Shown here one piece after another: positions 57,993-64,000 of a stretch of 64,000 nt of DNA. Numbering within the stretch: position 1 is the stretch's first letter; each line of letters starts with the position of its first letter. This DNA comes from DASUGC01 sp035606665 (GTDB lineage: Bacteria; Acidobacteriota; Vicinamibacteria; Vicinamibacterales; SCN-69-37): positions 1 to 64,000 of the forward strand of contig DATNEY010000009.1 in NCBI GenBank assembly GCA_035606665.1. The letters are read 5' to 3'. Below the pieces are notes generated by a model. That model saw only the letters and a program-made list of their open reading frames with translations, ran no database searches and was not told the origin of the DNA. Position numbers and translations under genes: made by a program.

Positions 57993-58967
57993 ATGAACAA
58001 AAGGCTAGGCATCGTTGCGATTTCCTTCGTGTTTGCCGGGGCGATGAGCTTCGGCGATCTCGTCGCCGGCACAGGTGCGAAGCAAGGCGCGCAGGGACAG
58101 GCCGCCGTGCAACAGGGCGGCACACCACCGCAAGGCCGGCAGGGTGGCGGCCGCGGCGGGCGCGGTGGCGGCGCAACCGCGCGCAAGCGCGTGCTCGCCT
58201 GGGCGGACACGCGCAACGGTCAGGCGCAGCACGAATCGGTCGGCCATGCGCTCGCTGTGATTGAAAAGCTCGGCTACGAGTCGGGACAGTGGGACACGTT
58301 CATCCGCACAGACTCGAACATCATCTCGGCCACGCCGAAAAAGACCGATGGATCGGCCGCAAGCGGTGGACCGAACCTGAGCAATGTCGACGCGATCTTC
58401 TTCATGGGACATCGCGAGGTGCCACTCGAGCCATCGCAGCGGGAGGAACTGCTGAAGTTCGTCCGCGACGGCAAGGGATTCGTCGCCGCCCACGTCGGAC
58501 TGACCGCGTTCGAGTCGTGGCCGGAGTTCCTCGATCTCATCGGCGCGCGCTTCGACGGGCATCCAATCTCCGGCCCCGGCACCATCGTCAACGAGCGCCC
58601 GGATTTCACGATATCGAGACACTTTCCGGCATCGTTCGCGTTCAACGACGAGTTCTACCAGCCCAAGGATCACTCACGCGAGAAGATCGACGTGCTGCTG
58701 CGGTTGGACCTTTCGAATGTTCCAGCCAATCAGGGCCTGCATCTGAATGGTGACTATCCGCTGGCCTGGGCGAAGACGTACGGCAAGGGCCGCGTGTTTT
58801 ACGGATCGTTCGCGCACTCGTCGGAGACGTGGGACATCCGTAACGTCCAGCAGATGTACTTCGAGGCGATGCGATGGGCGCTCGGCCTCACCGACGGAGA
58901 GCTAAAGCCGCACGCGATGACACCGGCGCCGCCGGCCCCGCAGGGACGAGGCGGCGGTCAGCGCTGA
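57993..58967 (+). CDS. exported ThuA-domain protein
   Basis: The protein has 324 residues from ATG 57993 with AGGAG upstream. A signal-like N-terminus (about 1-26) and a Gly/Arg/Gln-rich linker lead into a ThuA/glutamine-amidotransferase-like fold: RKRVLAWADTRNGQAQHESV, VDAIFFMGHREVPLEPSQR, GKGFVAAHVGLTAFESWPEF, GRVFYGSFAHSSETWD. ThuA proteins take part in sugar (trehalose-type) oxidation pathways, often beside dehydrogenases. The C-terminus is Pro/Gly-rich. Confidence 0.82.
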   Translation: MNKRLGIVAISFVFAGAMSFGDLVAGTGAKQGAQGQAAVQQGGTPPQGRQGGGRGGRGGGATARKRVLAWADTRNGQAQHESVGHALAVIEKLGYESGQWDTFIRTDSNIISATPKKTDGSAASGGPNLSNVDAIFFMGHREVPLEPSQREELLKFVRDGKGFVAAHVGLTAFESWPEFLDLIGARFDGHPISGPGTIVNERPDFTISRHFPASFAFNDEFYQPKDHSREKIDVLLRLDLSNVPANQGLHLNGDYPLAWAKTYGKGRVFYGSFAHSSETWDIRNVQQMYFEAMRWALGLTDGELKPHAMTPAPPAPQGRGGGQR

Positions 58968-58978
58968 ATTACTGACGC

Positions 58979-60403
58979 ATGGCTGAACGAACCATCACTC
59001 TGGAAGAACAGCAGGTCTGCGGCGACTTGATCCAGCGCGCTCGCGCTGCGATGACGGCCGCCGAATCTCTCGATCAAGCGGCCGTCGATCGGCTCTGCCG
59101 CGCGGTCGCGTGGGCCGGTGGCAACGAGGCCAGCGCGACGCGGCTGGCCGCCATGAGCGTTGACGAAAGCGGCCTGGGCAGCCCCGAACCGAGCCGCCGC
59201 GGCAAGGTGCTCGGGATCCTGCGAGACGCCCTTCGACAGAAGAGCATGGGGGTCATCGAGGAGATCCCTGAAAAAGGCATCGTCAAGTACGCGAAGCCCG
59301 CAGGCGTGATCGCGGCGTTGATTCCCGTCACCAGCCCGTACGTCACTCCGATCGGCATCGCGATCTACGCACTCAAGTGCAAAGACGCCGTGATCTTCGC
59401 TCCGCATCCAGCCAGCAGAAAGACGACGAACGAAACGGTCCGGCTGATGCGCTCGGCGCTCGAAGCGGCCGGCGCGCCGGTCGACCTTCTGCAGTGCGTC
59501 GAGCGTCCGAGCATTCCGCTGTCGCAGGCGCTCATGGCAGGGTGCGATCTGACGATTGCGACCGGCGGCCCACCGATGGTCCGCGCCGCGTACAGCTCGG
59601 GCAAGCCCGCCTACGGCGTCGGCGCGGGCAACGCCACGATGGTGATCGACGAGACGGCGGATGTCGTGGAAGCCGCCAGGAACTCCGCCGTCAGCAAGAC
59701 GAACGACCATGGTTCCGGTTGCTCGGCCGACGGCAATCTCGTCGTCGATGTGTCCATCTATGACGCGTTCCTCGTCGAACTTCAGCGCGCCGGCGGCTAC
59801 GTCGTCGATGAACGCGAAAAAGAGTTGTTGAGGAGGGCGTACTGGGACGAGCACGGCCGCAGGACGGCGGACACCATCGCCCGCGCGGCTCACGTCGTCG
59901 CGGCGAAGGCCGGCTTTGCGCTCCCCGCGGACCGGAAATTCCTGGTGGTGCCGGAGTCGAACATCGGGAAGCAGCACCCGTTCTCGACTGAGAAGCTCGG
60001 CATTGTCATGGCCATCTTCAAAGCGAACGGCTTCGACCATGCGCTCGACATCGTGCGCCGGATCTTCGAGACTGGCGGACGCGGGCACTCGTGCGGCATC
60101 TATTCGTTCAGCGACGACCACATCAATCGCCTGGCGCTCATGGCGCCGGTCAGCCGGATCATGGTGCGGCAGATTCAGTCGCGCGCGAATGCGGGCACGT
60201 TCAACAACGGCATGCCGATGACCTCGAGCATGGGTTGCGGGATCTGGGGCGGCAACATCACGAACGAGAACGTGAGCCTCAAGCACTACATGAACGTGAC
60301 GTGGGTCAGCCGGCCGATCGCCGAGGACAAGCCGTCCGAACAGGAATTGTTCGGCGAGTTCTATGGCAGCCGGCGATTCGATCCGGTCGAGGTCCCTCAG
60401 TAA
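58979..60403 (+). CDS. aldehyde dehydrogenase, acylating (sulfoacetaldehyde dehydrogenase-like)
   Basis: The protein has 474 residues and no signal peptide, so it is cytoplasmic. It has an ALDH fold resembling CoA-acylating enzymes such as SauS and EutE: GVIAALIPVTSPYVTPI, PASRKTTNETVRLMRSA, the nucleotide region ATGGPPMVRAAYSSGKPAYG, and the catalytic Cys248 in NDHGSGCSADGNLVV. The usual catalytic general base Glu region differs, as in acylating forms. The actual aldehyde is unknown. The stop codon abuts the next reading frame. Confidence 0.8.
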   Translation: MAERTITLEEQQVCGDLIQRARAAMTAAESLDQAAVDRLCRAVAWAGGNEASATRLAAMSVDESGLGSPEPSRRGKVLGILRDALRQKSMGVIEEIPEKGIVKYAKPAGVIAALIPVTSPYVTPIGIAIYALKCKDAVIFAPHPASRKTTNETVRLMRSALEAAGAPVDLLQCVERPSIPLSQALMAGCDLTIATGGPPMVRAAYSSGKPAYGVGAGNATMVIDETADVVEAARNSAVSKTNDHGSGCSADGNLVVDVSIYDAFLVELQRAGGYVVDEREKELLRRAYWDEHGRRTADTIARAAHVVAAKAGFALPADRKFLVVPESNIGKQHPFSTEKLGIVMAIFKANGFDHALDIVRRIFETGGRGHSCGIYSFSDDHINRLALMAPVSRIMVRQIQSRANAGTFNNGMPMTSSMGCGIWGGNITNENVSLKHYMNVTWVSRPIAEDKPSEQELFGEFYGSRRFDPVEVPQ

Positions 60404-62217
60404 CGGCCCCATCGCGCATCCTCATCGGCCTGGTCGCATCAACGGCGTTGGCCGCCGCATGCCGTAATGCGTCCGCGCCTCCGTCGGCCGCGTCCGTTGT
60501 CCCGGCGGCGCCCACATACAGTCGCGACGTCGCGCCGATCATCACGAAGCACTGTGTCACGTGCCATCGGCCGCAGCAGGGTGCGCCGTTCGTACTGCTG
60601 ACCTACGAGGACGCCCGCCGGCGCTCCGCGGACATCGCCGCAGTCACGAAAGCGCGTCAGATGCCTCCGTGGCTGCCGGATACGAGTGCGCCGGCATTCG
60701 AAGGCGAGCGGCGGCTGAGCGACACCGAGATCGAAACGCTGCAGCGCTGGAGCGAGACCGGAGCCGTGGCCGGTGACGCAACGGCTGTCATTCAGGATCC
60801 GGGCACGGCATGGCAGCTCGGCCGGCCCGATGTGATCCTGCAGCCACCGGCGCCGTTCATGCTCGGCGCCGGCCGGGACGATGTGTTCCGTAATCTCGTC
60901 GTGCGCACGTCGTTCGAGGGGGATCGTTTCGTGCGGGCCGTTGAGTTTCAGCCAGGCGACGCACCGGTACATCACGCGGTGCTGCATCTCGACCAGACGC
61001 CCGCGTCGCGCCGGCGTGATGGCGAGGATGGCCAGCCGGGATTCGGCGGCATGGGCGCCGCGGGCGCCGAGGATCCGGAGGGTCACTTCGTCGGTTGGGC
61101 GCCCGGACGCGGGCCGATCGTCTCCGCCACCGGCCGGCCCTGGCGCCTGCGAAGAGGCGTCGATCTCGTCGTGGAATTGCACCTGATTCCAGGCGCGCAG
61201 CCGGCGCCCATCAAACCGGCGATCGCGCTGTACTTTGCGGACGCGCCCGCAGATGCACCGCCGATGATGCTGAAGCTCGGCGATCCACCGATCGACATCC
61301 CGCCGGGCGCCACCGACTACGCGATCACGGACGAGTACGTGGTTCCCGTCGACGCAAAGGTCCTCAGCCTTTATCCGCACGCGCACTATCTCGGAAAGGA
61401 GATGCGTGTCGAAGCTCGGCTGCCCGGCGGCGGGACGAAGACGCTACTGCACATCCCGCGGTGGAGTTTCCACTGGCAGCAGGACTATCGCTGCGTCGCA
61501 CCGGTGCAGCTGCCGCGGGGCACGACGATCGCGATGCGCTTCACCTACGACAATTCCGAGGCGAACACCGAGAACCCGCATCATCCACCCCTCAGAGTGA
61601 CGTCGGGACTGCGGTCGACCGACGAGATGGGGAATCTGCTCGTGCAACTGCTGCCGGCGAACGATTCCGAGCGGGATCTGCTCGCACGTGAGATCGCGCG
61701 CTTCCAGGTCCTTCGTCAGCTTGCCGCCGCCGAACGTGCGGCGATGGCGGCGCCGGCAGACGCGCGCGTCCTGAATGAGCTCGGCGCCCTTCTGCTGATC
61801 GTGGGCCGGACCGCCGATGCGGTGGCGCGATTCCAGGCCGCGGCCGCAGCGGCGCCGAAGGACGCGCGGATTCTGTACAACCTCGGAAAGGCAGAGAGCG
61901 CAGCGGGATCCGCTCAGGCTGCCGAGGCCGCACTCCGGCGAGCGATCGCAAGCGATCCCTCGCTTGCCGAAGCGCACAACGAGCTCGGAGCCCTGCTGTT
62001 TGCCCGTGGCCGGCTGACGGACGCGATCGCGGCCCTTGGGAGGGCCGTGAAACTCGCGCCGGACTCGTCGGCGTTCCGCAGCGACTACGGCGGCGCGCTC
62101 GCCCAGTCTGGCCGGCGGACCGAGGCCATCGCCGAGCTCACGCGCGCGCTCGCGCTGGATCCCGGAAACGCGGCCGCGAGGGAGAATCTGACACGGTTAC
62201 AGCGCGGGCGCGACTGA
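60400..62217 (+). CDS. haem-c / copper-monooxygenase-like / TPR lipoprotein (start codon unclear)
   Basis: About 605 residues if read from 60400. A lipoprotein signal (ILIGLVASTALAAAC) is followed by one haem-c site CVTCH near residue 53. A two-part beta region like peptidylglycine monooxygenase follows, with APVHHAVLHLD, LYPHAHYLGKEM and FHWQQDYR as candidate copper ligands, then TPR repeats from about 450 (RILYNLGKAESAAGSAQAAE onward). No ATG, GTG or TTG lies at the N-terminus: the codon where a start is expected is GTA (60400-60402). CTG 60430 is another option. Confidence 0.75.
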   Translation, partial: VTAPSRILIGLVASTALAAACRNASAPPSAASVVPAAPTYSRDVAPIITKHCVTCHRPQQGAPFVLLTYEDARRRSADIAAVTKARQMPPWLPDTSAPAFEGERRLSDTEIETLQRWSETGAVAGDATAVIQDPGTAWQLGRPDVILQPPAPFMLGAGRDDVFRNLVVRTSFEGDRFVRAVEFQPGDAPVHHAVLHLDQTPASRRRDGEDGQPGFGGMGAAGAEDPEGHFVGWAPGRGPIVSATGRPWRLRRGVDLVVELHLIPGAQPAPIKPAIALYFADAPADAPPMMLKLGDPPIDIPPGATDYAITDEYVVPVDAKVLSLYPHAHYLGKEMRVEARLPGGGTKTLLHIPRWSFHWQQDYRCVAPVQLPRGTTIAMRFTYDNSEANTENPHHPPLRVTSGLRSTDEMGNLLVQLLPANDSERDLLAREIARFQVLRQLAAAERAAMAAPADARVLNELGALLLIVGRTADAVARFQAAAAAAPKDARILYNLGKAESAAGSAQAAEAALRRAIASDPSLAEAHNELGALLFARGRLTDAIAALGRAVKLAPDSSAFRSDYGGALAQSGRRTEAIAELTRALALDPGNAAARENLTRLQRGRD

Positions 62218-62297
62218 CGCCCGGCCCGATGGCTCCTGGCCGGTGACACCGTTTCATCGCCTTTCGGTCCGCCTCGTGGCGTGAAAAGATGCGACCC

Positions 62298-64000
62298 ATG
62301 ACAGCAGCCATGTTCATCGCCCAGTGCCTGAAGCACGAAGGTGTGACCAAAGTGTTCGGCCAATGCGGTCACACCAACTATGCGCTGATCGACGCCTGCC
62401 ACAAGCTCGGGATCGAGTACATCTCGTTCCGCCACGAACAGCTTGCGGCGCACGCCGCCGACGCCTACTACCGTGTTTCGCACAAACTCGCGGTCCTGAA
62501 CGTGCACCTGTCGCCTGGCCTCACCAATGCGCTCACCGGCGTGGTGTCTGCCGCCGCCGATTCGACGCCGATGCTGGTATTCGCCGGAAACACGCCGTCG
62601 TACCACCACGCGCGCGAACCGCACCAGGGCATCCGGTTCCATGCCGATGCATCACAGGGGGACATCTTCCGGCCGATCTGCAAGCGCGTGTGGCGCGTGG
62701 ATGACGCGAAGCTGCTTTCCGACGTCATGCCGCGGGCGCTGAACCTCGCTCAGACAGGGCGGCCAGGCCCCGTGCTAATCGACGTGCCGATGGATGTGTT
62801 CTCCCAGCAGATCTCCGCGCCTACGGATCAGACGGCGCGGCGTCCCGAGTACGACCGATTCGTCGCACCAGACGACGGGATCGCGGACGCGGCGCGGCTT
62901 CTGGCCTCCGCCGAGCGTCCGGTCATATTCGCCGGCAACGGCGTACTGCTGTCAGAAGCGACCGACGAACTCCGTCAGCTCGCCGAGGCCCTGACGATTC
63001 CTGTGGCGACGACGCTCATGGGGAAGGGCGCGTTTCCTGAGAATCATCCCCTCGCCCTGGGGATGAGCGGCATCTGGGGGACTGCGGTTGCCAACGAAAC
63101 GACCCGCGCGGCGGACGTCGTCCTGGGCATCGGAACGGCCTTCGGTGAGGCGGACTGCAGTTCCTGGGATCCGCGCTTCACGTTTTCGATTCCGCCATCG
63201 CGGCTGATCCAGATCGACATCGAGCCGCAGGAGATCGGAAAGATCTATCCGGTCGAAGTCGGCCTGGTCGGTGACGCAAAGGCCACGCTTCGTGAGTTGA
63301 TTCGTCACCTCAAGGCGCTGGGCCCATTTGCCCAGGCAACCGAACGAATCAGCAGGATCGCTGAGGAACGGAAGGCCTGGAACGCCGCGCTGCACGAAAG
63401 CCAGCACGACCCCGGCCGGCCTATTCATCCAGCACGCCTTCTCAAAGAGCTGTCCGACGTCGTTCCCGAGGACGCGATCTTCGTCACCGACGTGGGCTGG
63501 AACAAGAACGGCGCAGGGCAGCAGATTCAGGTCACAAGGCCGGCGTCGTTCATCACCAGCGGCGGCATGGCGACGATGGGTTTCGCGCCGGGTGCGGCCA
63601 TTGGCGCCAAACTCGGCGCACCGGACCGCAAAGTCATCTGTCTCGTGGGCGACGGCGGCCTGTTGTCCGCTGTCGGCGCCTTCGCGACAGCCGTGGAGCT
63701 TGGCGTGCCCGTGCTCTTCGTGCTGTTCAACAACTTCTGCTTCTCGACGATTCGCACGGTCGGGCTGACGTACTTCAACAACAGCTACGGCACTGAGTTC
63801 ACGACGCCGGACGGACAGCCCTACAACCCGGATTTTCCCCTTCTGGCGAAATCGTTCGGCATGGGCTGCGACCTCGTGATCGATCCTGAAGACCTCACAC
63901 CGGCGTTGAAGAAAGCCATGTCGATCGACAAGCCGTACCTGCTCGAAGTACGAACTCGGGCTGACGTGCCGATGCCCCGGACCGGGCATTGGGACATCGC
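62298..64000 (+). CDS. thiamine-diphosphate-dependent enzyme, acetolactate synthase family (partial)
   Basis: There are 567 residues before the right edge, starting at ATG 62298 (or 62289). Glu47 in SFRHEQLAAHAADAYYR is the cofactor-activating glutamate. The Mg/ThDP motif is VGDGGLLSAVGAFATAVELG with the closing FVLFNN. The central Rossmann-like domain (about 190-330) has RPVIFAGNGVLLSEATDEL. Family members include acetolactate synthase, glyoxylate carboligase, benzaldehyde lyase and sulfoacetaldehyde acetyltransferase. The sequence does not open like the last, so the reaction is unassigned. Confidence 0.88.
   Translation, partial: MTAAMFIAQCLKHEGVTKVFGQCGHTNYALIDACHKLGIEYISFRHEQLAAHAADAYYRVSHKLAVLNVHLSPGLTNALTGVVSAAADSTPMLVFAGNTPSYHHAREPHQGIRFHADASQGDIFRPICKRVWRVDDAKLLSDVMPRALNLAQTGRPGPVLIDVPMDVFSQQISAPTDQTARRPEYDRFVAPDDGIADAARLLASAERPVIFAGNGVLLSEATDELRQLAEALTIPVATTLMGKGAFPENHPLALGMSGIWGTAVANETTRAADVVLGIGTAFGEADCSSWDPRFTFSIPPSRLIQIDIEPQEIGKIYPVEVGLVGDAKATLRELIRHLKALGPFAQATERISRIAEERKAWNAALHESQHDPGRPIHPARLLKELSDVVPEDAIFVTDVGWNKNGAGQQIQVTRPASFITSGGMATMGFAPGAAIGAKLGAPDRKVICLVGDGGLLSAVGAFATAVELGVPVLFVLFNNFCFSTIRTVGLTYFNNSYGTEFTTPDGQPYNPDFPLLAKSFGMGCDLVIDPEDLTPALKKAMSIDKPYLLEVRTRADVPMPRTGHWDI

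Noticed and set aside
58958..60412. 484-codon open frame antisense to the aldehyde dehydrogenase
   Set aside because: Composition is a mirror of the ALDH codons and no start signal or family is visible.
62298..64000. Sulfoacetaldehyde acetyltransferase (xsc)
   Set aside because: The family is right but the N-terminal region is not like Xsc and no pta or sulfite exporter is seen; assignment left at family level.

Overview
This window spans the replication origin of a GC-rich bacterial chromosome. Acidobacteriota, probably the Vicinamibacteria branch, fits best. That placement is inferred from the gene order, an acidobacterial-type VWFA-related exported protein, an ECF sigma/anti-sigma pair feeding a secreted protein, and many exported proteins with Gly/Arg/Ala-rich inserts. 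I see no 16S rRNA or other marker that settles it.

Left arm (1-16285, almost all minus strand): part of an F1 ATP synthase operon (atpH-atpA-atpG-atpD, cut by the left edge), selD, parB-parA with a perfect parS site, rsmG, mnmG, mnmE, khpB, yidC, yidD, rnpA and rpmH. This is the classical gid/par/rpmH cluster, broken only by a plus-strand restriction-modification operon (7801-9951) between rsmG and mnmG. The origin lies between rpmH and dnaA and probably also uses the dnaA-dnaN spacer. Both carry DnaA boxes, and transcription diverges from here.

Right arm, housekeeping part (16713-42160): dnaA, dnaN, gyrB and gyrA; a UvrD/PcrA helicase; leucine biosynthesis (leuC-leuD, then leuA-leuB with a divergent LysR regulator); an ECF sigma/anti-sigma/exported protein operon; glmU, a TPR protein, rsmI, an FmdB-type zinc ribbon, serS, a SAM methyltransferase, tRNA-Ser(UGA) and a membrane protein.

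Right arm, accessory part (42221-64000): exported beta-gamma-crystallin protein, thpR, exported phosphodiesterase-like protein, a two-domain multicopper oxidase facing an exported metallo-beta-lactamase-fold hydrolase, and a nitrogen module (gltB interrupted by one in-frame TAG, amtB, and a PII protein lacking the uridylylated tyrosine). It ends with an exported oxidation cluster: alpha/beta hydrolase, VWFA protein, PQQ-type beta-propeller dehydrogenase, ThuA-like protein, acylating-type aldehyde dehydrogenase, a lipoprotein joining a haem-c motif to a copper-monooxygenase-like fold and TPRs, and a thiamine-diphosphate enzyme cut by the right edge.

The points most worth following are the RHH-methylase-nuclease system at the origin, the gltB amber codon with an expanded iron-sulfur loop, the PQQ/ThuA/ALDH/haem-copper/ThDP cluster, a multi-hairpin non-coding segment upstream of a methyltransferase, and families of short spacer repeats between core genes.
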